A stretch of DNA of 64,000 nt from Mycobacterium lentiflavum. Its GTDB lineage: Bacteria; Actinomycetota; Actinomycetes; Mycobacteriales; Mycobacteriaceae. The notes under the pieces were generated by a model. The model saw only the letters and a list, made by a program, of their open reading frames with translations. It had not been told where the DNA came from and searched no databases. A program made the position numbers and the translations under genes. The stretch is taken from NCBI RefSeq assembly GCF_022374895.2, contig NZ_CP092423.2:4340001-4404000 (forward strand), read 5' to 3'. Positions 55,357 through 64,000 of this stretch are shown one piece after another; the stretch's first letter is position 1; the number at the start of each line of letters is the position of its first letter.

Positions 55357-55839
55357 CTAGTCGGCGCGTGGAGCGCCATGCCGCAGGCTCTCCTGGCCGC
55401 GATAGTCGTCGGCGAGCTTCGCGACGTGCTTGGGCAGGGTGCCCGACGCCACGTCGGCCAGCGTCGTCTCCTCCAGGACCGAGCGCATGCTGGCGCGCAG
55501 CGCACGCCACACATCGGCCAGGGGTGCCGTCGGTCCCGAATACGGCAGGTCACCCAGGCCGATGTCACGGACACTGGCCAGCGGCCCGTCGATGCAGCGC
55601 AGCACGTCGGCAATGCTGATCTCGCTACCCGGACGGGCCAGCTCGTAACCGCCGTCGCGGCCGCGGTGGCTACGCACCAAACGATCGGTACGCAGGTTGG
55701 TCAGGATGTCGACCAGAAACTGCGGCGGTATGCCCTGCGCTTGCGCCAAATCGTCGGTCTTGACCAGCGTGCCGCTGTCCGCGGTGGCGAGCTGAATCAT
55801 CGCCCGCACCGCGTACTCCGCTTTTGCCGACATCCGCAC
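55357..55839 (-). CDS. Rrf2-family transcriptional regulator
   Basis: 160 residues with the Rrf2 winged helix-turn-helix ([18 protein letters not shown], then [19 protein letters not shown] and [12 protein letters not shown]). Rrf2 proteins such as NsrR or IscR bind an FeS cluster with three cysteines; here only one Cys is present (VLRCIDG). It is the counterpart of Rv1287 and stands 55 nt behind cysNC on the same strand, so control of sulfate assimilation is likely by position. Confidence 0.9.
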   Translation of the reverse strand: MRMSAKAEYAVRAMIQLATADSGTLVKTDDLAQAQGIPPQFLVDILTNLRTDRLVRSHRGRDGGYELARPGSEISIADVLRCIDGPLASVRDIGLGDLPYSGPTAPLADVWRALRASMRSVLEETTLADVASGTLPKHVAKLADDYRGQESLRHGAPRAD

Positions 55840-55894
55840 GTTGAGGATTGTGCCACCATCGGCCCAATGCGATGCGCACGCTTGGGTCTGCTGG

Positions 55895-57748
55895 CTAGGA
55901 GCGCAACTCCAGCATGTCGATGACGCGCTGGGCCATCTCCTCGAGCGAACAGTCCGGAATCAACCGCAGATCCGGATTCTTGGGCCGCTGATACGGACTG
56001 TCGATACCGGTGAAATGCGTGATTTCGCCCGCGCGGGCTTTGGCATACAGCCCCTTGGGATCACGTGCTTCACACTCCGAAAGCGGGGTATCGCAGAACA
56101 CTTCGAAGAACTCAAATCCCGCGTCGTCGTGCACTTTACGAGCCATCTCGCGATGCTCTGCCAGCGGACTGATCGCGGGCACCAGCACGGTCTGGCCGGA
56201 ATCGGCGAGCAGCGTCGCGACATGAGCCAGCCGGCGCAGGTTCTCCGCGCGGTCGGCCATCGAAAAGCCCAGGTCGGCGTTGAGGCCGTGGCGCAGGTTG
56301 TCGCCGTCGAGAACATAAGCGGGAGTGCCCTTTTCGAGCAGCTTCTGCTCGACCAGCATCGCCACCGACGATTTACCCGCACCCGACAGGCCGGTGAGCC
56401 ATACCGTCCGGCCACGAGCCGCCCGGTCTTCGGCAGTGACCAGTGACTTGTGCCGCACGGTGTTGGGGCTGGCCTTCTGCGCCGCGACGTCGCGCAACAC
56501 CATGCCCGCCGCCACCGTGCCGTTGGTGTTCGGGTCGATCAGGATGAACGAACCTGTGCTGGCGTTGCGGGTGTACTCGTCGAGCAGCAACGGCACCTGC
56601 GTGCGCAGCGTTATGCGGCCAAGTTCGTTGAGCTTCAACGCCGTAGCACTCTTGTCCCGATGCAGGGTGTTGACATCGAGCCGGTAGTCCAGGGCGGTGA
56701 CCCGCGCGCGTGTGGTCCGGGTGGTGTGCTTGATGACGTAATCGCGGCCCGGCTCGAGCGACGCGCCGTCGGCCATCCAGCACACGGTCGCGTCGAATTC
56801 CTGGGTGACCCTGGGCTGATTGTTGGTGCGGGCAATCATGTCGCCACGCGAAATGTCGATGTCGTCGGCCAGGCTCATCGAGACGGCCATCGGCGGAAAT
56901 GCTTCTCCCACAGGGCCATTCGGGCCTTCGATCTCGGTGATACGGGTGGTCTTGCCGATCGGCAGCACCACCACCTCGTCACCGGGACGCATCACGCCGC
57001 TGGCCACCGTTCCGGCGTAGCTGCGGTGGTCGCGATGCTCGTGGGTTTGCGGCCGGATCACGTACTGGACCGGGAAGCGCACGTCGACCAGATTGCGGTC
57101 ACCGGCGACGTAAACCTCCTCCAGGTGTGAGAGCAACGCGGGACCCTCATACCAGGGCGTCTTGTCCGATTTGGTCACCACGTTGTCGCCGTGCAGCGCC
57201 GACATCGGGATGGTCGCCACGTCCTGCACGTCCAAACGTGCGGCGAAGGCGTGGAATTCATCCTTGATCGCTTCGAATTTCGCTCTGTCCCAGTCGATCA
57301 GGTCCATCTTGTTGACCGCCAGCACAATGTGCTGGATGCCCAGCAGCGAGGCCAGGAAGGCGTGTCGTCGGGACTGCTCGAGCAGACCTTGGCGGGCGTC
57401 GACGAGCACGATGACCAGCGCGGCGGTCGACGCACCGGTGACCATGTTGCGGGTGTACTGAATGTGGCCCGGGGTGTCGGCGATGATGAATTTGCGTCGG
57501 GGAGTGGCGAAGTAGCGGTAGGCGACGTCGATCGTGATGCCCTGTTCCCGCTCGGCCCGCAGGCCGTCGGTGACCAGTGCCAGATCGGTGTAGTCGTGGC
57601 CGCGCTCTTTCGAGGTCTTTTCGACCGCGGCCCACTGGTCTTCCATCACGGCCTTGGAGTCGTACAGCAGCCGTCCGATCAGGGTGGACTTGCCGTCGTC
57701 GACCGAGCCGGCGGTTGCGATGCGGAGCAGCGTCGTCGGTGCAGCCAT
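55895..57748 (-). CDS. cysN: Sulfate adenylyltransferase large subunit fused to APS kinase
   Basis: 617 residues. The N-terminal GTPase (P-loop [12 protein letters not shown], then [12 protein letters not shown] and NKMDL) drives adenylylation of sulfate together with CysD. The C-terminal ~180 residues are an APS kinase ([30 protein letters not shown]) that makes PAPS. This is the CysNC fusion usual in mycobacteria. ATG 57748 overlaps the cysD stop (ATGA). A longer frame to 58186 lies inside cysD and is not used. Confidence 0.96.
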   Translation of the reverse strand: MAAPTTLLRIATAGSVDDGKSTLIGRLLYDSKAVMEDQWAAVEKTSKERGHDYTDLALVTDGLRAEREQGITIDVAYRYFATPRRKFIIADTPGHIQYTRNMVTGASTAALVIVLVDARQGLLEQSRRHAFLASLLGIQHIVLAVNKMDLIDWDRAKFEAIKDEFHAFAARLDVQDVATIPMSALHGDNVVTKSDKTPWYEGPALLSHLEEVYVAGDRNLVDVRFPVQYVIRPQTHEHRDHRSYAGTVASGVMRPGDEVVVLPIGKTTRITEIEGPNGPVGEAFPPMAVSMSLADDIDISRGDMIARTNNQPRVTQEFDATVCWMADGASLEPGRDYVIKHTTRTTRARVTALDYRLDVNTLHRDKSATALKLNELGRITLRTQVPLLLDEYTRNASTGSFILIDPNTNGTVAAGMVLRDVAAQKASPNTVRHKSLVTAEDRAARGRTVWLTGLSGAGKSSVAMLVEQKLLEKGTPAYVLDGDNLRHGLNADLGFSMADRAENLRRLAHVATLLADSGQTVLVPAISPLAEHREMARKVHDDAGFEFFEVFCDTPLSECEARDPKGLYAKARAGEITHFTGIDSPYQRPKNPDLRLIPDCSLEEMAQRVIDMLELRS

Positions 57749-58677
57749 CAGAAGTAACCCTGCCGTTTCCGGTCTTCCATTCCAGCCTCTGAGATGCGGT
57801 CGTCCGCCCTGGTGGCGCCGCGTTCGGTCAGGCGGGACACCGCGGTCTCGGCGATCACCTCCGACACCGTCGCGGCCTCCGATTCGACGCAGCCGGTGCA
57901 GGTGACATCGCCGACCGTGCGGAACCGCACCGTCTTCTCCACCACCTGCTCGTCGGCGCGCGGTTGCATGTGGCGATGCACGGCCAGCAGCATCCCGTCG
58001 CGCTCGAAAACCTTGCGCCGGTGCGCGTAATAGATCGACGGCAGCTTGATTTTCTCGGCGCCGATGTAGGACCAGATGTCGAACTCGGTCCAGTTGGACA
58101 GCGGGAAGACGCGGATGTGCTCGCCCTTGTGGTGCCGGCCGTTGTAGAGGTTCCACAGCTCGGGACGCTGGGCCTTGGGGTCCCACTGGCCGAATTCGTC
58201 GCGGAAGCTGAACACCCGCTCCTTGGCGCGGGCCTTCTCCTCGTCGCGACGGGCCCCGCCGAACGCGGCGTCGAACTTGTTCTCGCGAATGGCACGCAGC
58301 AGCGTCACGGTCTGAATCGGGTTGCGCGACGGGATGGTCTCGACGACCCGGCCGGCGTCGATGTCCTCTTGCACCGACGCCACCACCAAGCGCACCCCGA
58401 ACTCGTCGACGAGTTCGTCGCGGGTCGAGATCACTTCGTCGAAGTTGTGGCCGGTGTCGACATGCATGACCGGGAACGGCAGCCGCCCCGGGCGGAACGC
58501 CTTAAGCGCCAGGTAGAGCATCACGATGGAGTCCTTGCCGCCGGAGAACAGCAGCACCGGCCGCTCGAACTCCGCGGCCACCTCACGGATGATGTGGATG
58601 GCCTCCGCCTCCAACGAGCGCAGGTGGCTCAATTCGTACTGACCGGCCGCGGGGCCCGCCGTCACACCACTGGTCAT
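57748..58677 (-). CDS. cysD: Sulfate adenylyltransferase small subunit
   Basis: ATP sulfurylase subunit of 309 residues. The PP-loop SGGKDSIVMLYL activates sulfate. It ends RISEAGMEDRKRQGYF, as all CysD. ATG 58677 gives the same length as the M. tuberculosis protein (309) and lies behind AAGGAAG; an upstream start at 58740 is in the promoter region. Coupled by a 4-nt overlap to cysN. The palindrome at 58694 lies 17 nt upstream. Confidence 0.96.
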   Translation of the reverse strand: MTSGVTAGPAAGQYELSHLRSLEAEAIHIIREVAAEFERPVLLFSGGKDSIVMLYLALKAFRPGRLPFPVMHVDTGHNFDEVISTRDELVDEFGVRLVVASVQEDIDAGRVVETIPSRNPIQTVTLLRAIRENKFDAAFGGARRDEEKARAKERVFSFRDEFGQWDPKAQRPELWNLYNGRHHKGEHIRVFPLSNWTEFDIWSYIGAEKIKLPSIYYAHRRKVFERDGMLLAVHRHMQPRADEQVVEKTVRFRTVGDVTCTGCVESEAATVSEVIAETAVSRLTERGATRADDRISEAGMEDRKRQGYF

Positions 58678-58693
58678 GGCTTCCTTGTCCCAA

Positions 58694-58705
58694 CCGGATA
58701 TCCGG
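58694..58705. promoter_or_regulatory. Perfect palindrome in front of cysD
   Basis: CCGGATATCCGG, a 12-nt perfect palindrome 17 nt before the cysD start. A second short inverted pair (TGACC-N8-GGTCA) lies just further upstream, at about 58721-58740. It may be an operator, perhaps for the Rrf2 protein encoded behind cysNC. Confidence 0.45.
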
Positions 58706-58882
58706 ATAATCTTGGTAGAACTGACCATGTTTACGGTCATTGACGTTCATAGAACCAGCCCGGCCCGGCCGTGTCAATGTGCGGATCGGGCCGTGTGGCG
58801 CATCGGCCGAGCACCGGACACATCGCGCCAGGTTGCGGCCGCGGCCCTGTTGCCGGGCTCGGCGGTGCGACAGCATGAACGA

Positions 58883-59308
58883 ATGACCACCTCCTCGGCT
58901 CCCCCCAGCGGGCGCGACGTGATCGCGCAGTTTCTGCCCCAATCGCCGTTCGTCGCCAAGCTGGGCATCGTTGCCGACGAGCTCGGCGACGAGGAAGTAC
59001 GGCTACGGCTGCCGTGGGATCCCTCCAACGTCACCCTCGGCGACATGGTGCACGGCGGCGCCATCGCCACGCTCGCCGATCTCACCGTGATGGCGGCGGC
59101 CTGGTGCGGCCGGGAAGCACCGCCGGAATTCCGCGGCGTAACCGTGTCGATGGCGCTGGACTTCATGGCGCCGGCCCGGGCAACCGACGTGATCGGAGTG
59201 GGCCGGGTGCTGCGCAGGGGCCGGTCGCTGACCAACTGCGAGGCCGAGGTCGTCGATCCCGAGGGCCGGCTGATCGCCAAGGCCCTCGCTACTTACAAAG
59301 TCGGTTAG
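58883..59308 (+). CDS. PaaI-family hotdog-fold thioesterase
   Basis: 141 residues of the hotdog-fold PaaI/YbgC-like thioesterases. It has GDMVHGGAIATLADLTVMAA (the HGG motif with the catalytic Asp/His region) and ends with strands such as LTNCEAEVVDPEGRLIAKAL. It would cleave an acyl-CoA. ATG 58883 is used; earlier ATGs lie in the divergent promoter region. The stop codon lies inside a 13-bp tandem repeat. Confidence 0.85.
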   Translation: MTTSSAPPSGRDVIAQFLPQSPFVAKLGIVADELGDEEVRLRLPWDPSNVTLGDMVHGGAIATLADLTVMAAAWCGREAPPEFRGVTVSMALDFMAPARATDVIGVGRVLRRGRSLTNCEAEVVDPEGRLIAKALATYKVG

Positions 59309-59351
59309 CGGGGTCGGTTAGCGGGGTCGGTTAGCGGGGTCAGCTAGCGGG
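59301..59351. repeat. 13-bp tandem repeat across the thioesterase stop
   Basis: The unit TCGGTTAGCGGGG is repeated three times without error (59301-59313, 59314-59326, 59327-59339), then a changed fourth copy TCAGCTAGCGGG. It contains the stop codon of the PaaI gene (first copy) and the stop of the carbonic anhydrase gene on the other strand (fourth copy). It looks like a variable-number repeat. Confidence 0.85.
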
Positions 59352-59835
59352 TTATCTCCTCGAGCTTGCCGGTCGCCACGTCGAAGATGAAGCCGCGCAA
59401 GGACACCTGCTTGGTGACGAACGGGCTGTTTTCGATGCGGCGCAACGACTGCCGCACGTCCTCGGCCAGGTCTCCGAACGCCTCGGCCGCCCACGGCGGC
59501 TTCACGCCCGTCTCTTCTTGGATGGCGCGCTTGAAGTCGTCGTCGGTGAAGGTGAGCATCCCGCAGTCGGTGTGGTGAATCAGGATGACCTCCCGAGTCC
59601 CCAGCAGCCGCTGGCTGATGGCCAGTGAGCGAATGACGTCATCGGTGACGACCCCGCCGGCGTTGCGGATGACGTGGGCTTCGCCCTCGTTCAGGCCGAG
59701 GACGCGGTAGACGTCGAGCCGGGCATCCATGCACGCGACGACCGCGACGTGCTTGCTCGGCGGCAGCGGCAGTGGTCCGTTGAATGCGCTCGCGTATCCG
59801 GCGTTGTTCGCCAAGTAGTCATCGGTAACCGTCAC
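59344..59835 (-). CDS. canA: Beta-class carbonic anhydrase
   Basis: 163 residues; interconverts CO2 and bicarbonate. Zinc ligands are Cys35, His88 and Cys91 (VACMDARL and HHTDCG), with the Asp37/Arg39 pair next to them. This is the same arrangement as M. tuberculosis Rv1284. GTG start 59835 behind GGAG. A TATGCT box lies about 47 nt upstream. It is next to the cysD region as in M. tuberculosis. Confidence 0.94.
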   Translation of the reverse strand: MTVTDDYLANNAGYASAFNGPLPLPPSKHVAVVACMDARLDVYRVLGLNEGEAHVIRNAGGVVTDDVIRSLAISQRLLGTREVILIHHTDCGMLTFTDDDFKRAIQEETGVKPPWAAEAFGDLAEDVRQSLRRIENSPFVTKQVSLRGFIFDVATGKLEEITR

Positions 59836-59966
59836 GCAAGTCTCCTCGGATGGAATTTGCCAGGCAATCGGTGCCGCAGCATATCTCCGGCAATAGGCTC
59901 GGGGCTCTAGTTTTGCTCAGCGTTTTCTGAATGTCGTGGCGGCGGCCGGTGACGAGTCCGGGTCGG

Positions 59967-61442
59967 CTACAGGTCGTTGCCCGCGTAGGACTGGTTGAAG
60001 CTCTTGTTGGCCAGCGGGAAATCGGGAACGATCGTGTCGGCCATCGCCACGGGCAGCGCGGGCCAGTTGAACCAGGACGGGTCGACGATTTTGGAACGGG
60101 TGATGCGGTTTGTCGCGTCGATTTCGACGCGGTGCACGATGGTGCCGCGCCAACCCTCGACTATGCCGACACCACTACCGGGCGTGCCCACTGCCTCGGT
60201 GCCGGCACTGTATTCGATTGGGCCGCTGTGTGACTCGACAATGCAGCGGGCGAGGACAGCGGCCGCGGCGAACTCGTCGCGCCGCACGGTGTAGCGGGCC
60301 AGGACATCGCCTGCCGTCGCGCCAATTTCCACGACGGGCAGATCGACGGTGGGGTGCTCGACCCGGGCGTCGGTGCGAAGGCCGCTGGCACGGGCGACGT
60401 ACCCCAGACAGCCCAGGGCGGAAGCGTCTTCGCCGCGAAGGACCGCGGTGCCGGCGAATCGGTCGTAGGCGACCGCGTTCGTCAGTGTCAGCGACGCGAC
60501 CTCGGCCACGTCGGAGGCGAGTCGGTGAAGTTCCTCGGTGTCGGGAAGGCCTTGCAGCACAATGCCGCCCGGGCGAATGGCACCCCGTAGCAGCCGGTGG
60601 CCGGTGACCGAGGCGTTGAGCCGCAGCAGTCTTTCCCGGATGCGTTGAGCGTGCGCGTTGGCGATGGAGTAGCCGATGTCATTGGCCAGGGCGCCGAGAT
60701 CGGCGGCGTGGTTATAGAGCCGCTCGAGTTCAACGATGAGCGCACGCAACCGGTGCACGTCGTCGGGTAGCTCGATGCCGAGGGCGTCTTCGACGGCGAG
60801 GCTGTGGGCCAGGGCGTGGGCGGCCGACGTATCGCCGCTGATGCGTTCGGCGAGATCGACTGCCCCATCGGCGGTCCGGCCGTGGAACAACTTCTCGATG
60901 CCGCGGTGGACGAACCACAGCCGAACTTTCAACCGCACGACGGTCTCGCCCGCCACCGAGAAGCGAAAGTGGCCGGGTTCGATCAGGCCGGCGTGAACCG
61001 GGCCGACCGGGATCTCGTACACCCCGGGTCCTTCGACGTTGAGGAACGGGAACGCCCCGGTGTCAGCGAATTCGGGCACGGGCCCCGGGTCGGTGCGCAT
61101 CGGATGCCAGTCGGGCCAGTGCGCGTGACTGACCAGGCGGCGAAGCTTGGGGTGGCCGACGGGGCGGATTCCGTACAGATCCGCCATCTCCCGCTCGAAT
61201 CGACTCGCCGGAAACGATACATAGGCCAGCGATTGGACGATTGGATCGTGCACGGGTACAACGCATTCAAGCTCGACGCGACGATCGGGGCGGCCGGCCA
61301 GGAACAGGTAGACGACACGCAGACTGTCTCCGTCGTCGTGTGCGGCGACCAAAGCCAGCCTGAAGGAATCGTCCAGCAGTTGTTCGGCCATTTCGGTGAG
61401 ACCGCGCTGCGAAACCCTGTGCCGCAACCATGTTCGCCTCAC
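59967..61442 (-). CDS. hycE: HycE-like large subunit with an attached NuoC-type domain
   Basis: 491 residues, same length class as Rv0087. The N-terminal ~150 residues are a NuoC/HycE 30-kDa domain (SFPASRFEREMADLYGIRPV, GHPKLRRL), the rest a NuoD/hydrogenase large-subunit domain (WFVHRGIEKLFHGRT, DDVHRLRALIVELERLYNHA). None of the CxxC motifs that bind NiFe is present; the first region reads ERISGDTSAAHA and the last DPSWFNWPAL. GTG 61442 overlaps the hycQ stop (GTGA). The very long frame up to 62954 is only the shadow of hycQ. Confidence 0.9.
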   Translation of the reverse strand: MRRTWLRHRVSQRGLTEMAEQLLDDSFRLALVAAHDDGDSLRVVYLFLAGRPDRRVELECVVPVHDPIVQSLAYVSFPASRFEREMADLYGIRPVGHPKLRRLVSHAHWPDWHPMRTDPGPVPEFADTGAFPFLNVEGPGVYEIPVGPVHAGLIEPGHFRFSVAGETVVRLKVRLWFVHRGIEKLFHGRTADGAVDLAERISGDTSAAHALAHSLAVEDALGIELPDDVHRLRALIVELERLYNHAADLGALANDIGYSIANAHAQRIRERLLRLNASVTGHRLLRGAIRPGGIVLQGLPDTEELHRLASDVAEVASLTLTNAVAYDRFAGTAVLRGEDASALGCLGYVARASGLRTDARVEHPTVDLPVVEIGATAGDVLARYTVRRDEFAAAAVLARCIVESHSGPIEYSAGTEAVGTPGSGVGIVEGWRGTIVHRVEIDATNRITRSKIVDPSWFNWPALPVAMADTIVPDFPLANKSFNQSYAGNDL

Positions 61443-62911
61443 CGTGCGGCTCCGACGTTGGTGCTGGCGGCGACTGTGAACAGGTCGGTGAGCGGGCCGG
61501 CCGTGACGCCCAGGGCGGCAGAGGCGGTGATGCCGAGGATCAAGACCGTTGCGGCCGTGGCCGGCACGGCAATCGATGGCGCACCCACCGCGGGCGCACC
61601 GAGTAGTAGTCGCCCGCAATTGCGGGCCAGAGCGGCGAAGGCGATCGCGATCAACAGGATCGCGACGCCCAGCACCCAGGCCAGCCGCGCGCCGGCCAGC
61701 GACCGCGCGATCGCCAGCTCGCTGGCGAACATCGCGAAAGGTGGCAGGCCCAGCAGCGCGATCAGGCCGGTGGCGAACGACAGGCCGATCAGCCGTGACC
61801 GGTGCATGACTCCGGTGATATCGGCGATCGCCGTCGAGTTGTGCGCGGCCTGCAAATGACCACCCGACAGAAACAACACTGTCTTGGCGATCCCGTGCGC
61901 GAGCACATGCAGCAGCAGAGCGGAGATCGCCAACGTGGTGCCGGCGGCCGCTGCGATCGCGATCAGGCCCATGTTCTCCATCGAGGAGTACGCCAGCATC
62001 CGCTTGATATCGCCGGTGACGGTTAGCATCAGCGCGGCGACCAGCAGCGTCGTCAACCCGACCACCAGCAGTCCGGTGCGCAGAAATGCGGGCCCGGTGG
62101 CGGCATCGATGATCGGCCGCAGTCGGATGAGCACCGAGAACGCGACCGACAACAGCACGCCACTCATCAGCGCGGACACCGGCGCGGGGGCTTGGCTGTG
62201 GGCGTCGGCCAGCCAGGTGTGGAACGGAAAGAGCCCGGCCTTGGCGCCGTAGCCGATCAGGAGTAGTCCCCCGGCCAGCCGCGCGACAGCGGGATTCAGG
62301 CCGCGGGCGTGTGCAGCCAGGACATCGAGGTTCAATGCGTGGGCGGCGGGCAGCCCGGCGTACCGGGCGGCGAAGTACAGCAGCACGGTTCCCAGGAACG
62401 CGACGGCGATACCAACCGAGCAGATCACGACGTACTTCCAGGTCGCTTCCAGCGCGGTGCGCGTGCGCCGATGCCCCACCAGGAAGGCAGTGATCACGGT
62501 GGTGGCCTCGATCGCCACCCACACCACGCCAATATTGTTGGCGCACACCGCGAGAACCATCGCCGCCAAGAACGCCGGTGTCAGTACACCGAACAAACGG
62601 GCGCCCCGCTCGTCGGTGTGGGCACCCGCCAGCTCGCCGTCGATATAAGAAACGCTCGCCCAGGTGGCCAGTGTGCCGACGATCCCGATGACGATGAGCA
62701 TCGTCACCGTGAGCGCGTCGGTGCGCAGCAGGCCGCCGAGCGCGAACCGGGTACCGGATCCGACCCTGAATCCCATTGCGGCGCCGCACACCAGCACGGT
62801 GACTGCGGACAGGACAGTCAGTGCCGCAGTCACCCGCCGCCATCCACCGACCAGGGTGGCGATTGACGCGGCAAGTGGCGCGAGGATCGCGGTGAGCAGC
62901 AAGGTGGTCAT
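61439..62911 (-). CDS. hycQ: HycQ-like proton-channel antiporter subunit (NuoL/M/N family)
   Basis: 490 residues, about 13-14 transmembrane helices. The core of the Mrp/NuoN-like channel is present: VVWVAIEATTVITAFLVG with the conserved Glu, GYGAKAGLFPFHTWLADAHS with the conserved Lys, and GDIKRMLAYSSMENMGLI. It should move protons or sodium ions coupled to electron flow. ATG 62911 ([17 protein letters not shown]) overlaps the hycP stop by ATGA. Confidence 0.92.
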   Translation of the reverse strand: MTTLLLTAILAPLAASIATLVGGWRRVTAALTVLSAVTVLVCGAAMGFRVGSGTRFALGGLLRTDALTVTMLIVIGIVGTLATWASVSYIDGELAGAHTDERGARLFGVLTPAFLAAMVLAVCANNIGVVWVAIEATTVITAFLVGHRRTRTALEATWKYVVICSVGIAVAFLGTVLLYFAARYAGLPAAHALNLDVLAAHARGLNPAVARLAGGLLLIGYGAKAGLFPFHTWLADAHSQAPAPVSALMSGVLLSVAFSVLIRLRPIIDAATGPAFLRTGLLVVGLTTLLVAALMLTVTGDIKRMLAYSSMENMGLIAIAAAAGTTLAISALLLHVLAHGIAKTVLFLSGGHLQAAHNSTAIADITGVMHRSRLIGLSFATGLIALLGLPPFAMFASELAIARSLAGARLAWVLGVAILLIAIAFAALARNCGRLLLGAPAVGAPSIAVPATAATVLILGITASAALGVTAGPLTDLFTVAASTNVGAAR

Positions 62912-63573
62912 CAGTCGTGCAGTTCCTGCAGCTTGTCCAGGTCGGCGTCGCCAAAGGTGTGTCGCAGCCGGCCGGTCAGCACGCCGATCACGATGACGGC
63001 CAAGAGCACGTCCAATGAGGCTCCGAGTTCGACGATCAACGGCACTCCCGCCGTAAGCAGGAAAGCCGTCGCGGCAATCCCGTTGTCTAGCATCAGGAAT
63101 CCGACGGCTTGCGAGATCGCGTGCAGCCGGGTGGTCAACACGAAGAGCGCGATCAGCACCACCGCGAACGCGGCGGGCACGGCGTTGGTGCTCGGACCCG
63201 GTGCCAGGTCCACCACCGGTTGGGTGATCGCGAAGGCGGCGACGGTCAATCCGCCGGTAATCAGCAGCGAACCGGTGGTATTGATCAGCGGGGTGGCCTC
63301 GCGTCGCGACGCGACTTCGGCACCCACCACGCGGGCGAGCAGCCACGGCAACACCACCACGCGCAGCACCAGCACGACGACGGCGACCGCGATCAGTGCG
63401 ACATCGTGGTCATGGAGGCCGCGCAACGCCGGAATCGCGGTCAGTGCCAGGCCCTGCCAGGCCAGCAGATGCACGATGGCGGGCAGATCGCGGCGCCAGA
63501 CGATCAAGACCGCGGCCAGCACCAGCCCGCCCGCGGCGAAGTCAACCAAGGTCGAGAAGTTCGCGTCGGTCAT
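62911..63573 (-). CDS. hycP: HycP-like membrane subunit
   Basis: 220 residues, the same length as Rv0085. Six to seven transmembrane helices (for example [13 protein letters not shown]-like start region, [40 protein letters not shown]). It corresponds to HyfE-like subunits that lie next to NuoK-type proteins. Start 10 nt after the hycD stop. Lies between hycD and hycQ as in M. tuberculosis. Confidence 0.9.
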   Translation of the reverse strand: MTDANFSTLVDFAAGGLVLAAVLIVWRRDLPAIVHLLAWQGLALTAIPALRGLHDHDVALIAVAVVVLVLRVVVLPWLLARVVGAEVASRREATPLINTTGSLLITGGLTVAAFAITQPVVDLAPGPSTNAVPAAFAVVLIALFVLTTRLHAISQAVGFLMLDNGIAATAFLLTAGVPLIVELGASLDVLLAVIVIGVLTGRLRHTFGDADLDKLQELHD

Positions 63574-63583
63574 GGCCGGGCCC

Positions 63584-64000
63584 TCATGTGCGCACCGTGA
63601 AGAAGTTGGCGGCAGTGACCGCGAGCAAGGCCAGCAGGAACGAACCCGCCAACAGTTCGGGCACCCGGAACAACCGGAGTTTGGCGATGAACACCTCGAA
63701 TGTCGCGAGCAGCGCGGCCAGCACCGCGACTTTGACCACTATGGCCGCCATGGCAACCAGCACCTGAAGGGCGGTGGGCGCGGTGCCGGCAATCCCCCAC
63801 GGCAAGAACAGGTTTGCCAGCAGCGCCAGCAGCACCGTGAGTCGCATCCCCGACGCCCACTCGATGAGCGCCAACCGGGGTCCGGCATACTCGAGGACCA
63901 TCGCCTCGTGCACCATCGTCAGTTCGAGATGGGTCGCTGGGTTGTCGACCGGCAGCCGCCCGGTCTCGGCGACGATGACGATCACCAGCGCGACAAAGGC
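63584..64000 (-). CDS. hycD: HycD-like membrane subunit (NuoH family), 5' part outside the window
   Basis: Only the last ~138 codons are present; the N-terminus lies beyond the window edge. Four to five helices, with the NuoH-type loop [20 protein letters not shown] (conserved Glu/Asp ring facing the membrane interface). It is the subunit that connects the proton channel to the soluble electron-transfer module. Confidence 0.9.
   Translation of the reverse strand, partial: AFVALVIVIVAETGRLPVDNPATHLELTMVHEAMVLEYAGPRLALIEWASGMRLTVLLALLANLFLPWGIAGTAPTALQVLVAMAAIVVKVAVLAALLATFEVFIAKLRLFRVPELLAGSFLLALLAVTAANFFTVRT

Noticed and set aside
59967-62954. A single 995-codon frame on the minus strand
   Set aside because: Only the last 491 codons look like hycE. 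The first half is Arg-rich frame shadow of hycQ, which has better coding character and a clear start at 62911.
61439-63346. A 635-codon version of hycQ
   Set aside because: The extra N-terminus lies inside hycP and is Arg/Pro-rich without family similarity; ATG 62911 with ATGA overlap fits the known length.

Overview
The window is GC-rich actinobacterial DNA and is clearly mycobacterial. It carries murA next to an rRNA operon, the atpBEFHAGD C order with a b-delta fusion, a Rho with a long low-complexity N-terminus, an Ada-AlkA fusion next to ogt, and DUF732 secreted proteins. Much of it is the M. tuberculosis Rv1284-Rv1317c neighbourhood read in reverse. The 16S gene has the short form of helix 18, about 12 nt shorter than in M. 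tuberculosis or M. avium. The 16S-23S spacer is of the slow-grower type and has no tRNA. Together these fit a slow grower of the M. simiae complex, but I cannot name a species.

Layout. 0-3.7 kb: a LysR regulator, a VOC protein, and the alkylation-repair pair alkA-ogt behind a candidate RecA-independent damage promoter. 3.7-10.4 kb: the rRNA operon (minus strand, 16S-23S-5S) with promoters P1 and PCL1, fed from upstream by murA. 10.5-11.5 kb: a PduO-type adenosyltransferase and a DUF2550 protein. 11.5-19.5 kb: the complete F1Fo ATP synthase operon. 19.7-26.0 kb: wecA, threonylcarbamoyl-AMP synthase, prmC-prfA, rpmE and rho. 26.3-32.8 kb: thrB-thrC-thrA-lysA-argS, the aspartate-family amino acid genes chained by 4-nt start/stop overlaps. 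32.9 kb: tRNA-Arg(CCG).

33-55 kb is an accessory stretch that I infer differs from the M. tuberculosis order. It holds a TetR-arylsulfatase pair, a lipoprotein, a fatty-acid desaturase with a small membrane protein, two tandem aspartyl/asparaginyl beta-hydroxylase-like genes, a DUF1772-like membrane protein, a phosphoesterase, short-chain dehydrogenases with a TetR regulator, a group of small secreted proteins, a Nudix hydrolase, a two-RCK potassium channel, a F420-type oxidoreductase and two VOC proteins.

55.3-59.8 kb returns to conserved order: an Rrf2 regulator, cysNC-cysD (sulfate activation), a PaaI thioesterase and a beta-carbonic anhydrase. 60-64 kb holds hycE-hycQ-hycP and the 3' part of hycD. 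These encode a complex-I/hydrogenase-like membrane complex whose large subunit has none of the cysteines needed to bind NiFe.

The most interesting places are the paired hydroxylase genes with a 21-bp perfect inverted repeat in the end of the first one, the cysteine-less Hyc (Ehr-like) complex, the alkA promoter, the palindrome in front of cysD next to an Rrf2 regulator with too few cysteines for an FeS cluster, and a 13-bp tandem repeat carrying the stop codon of a thioesterase gene.
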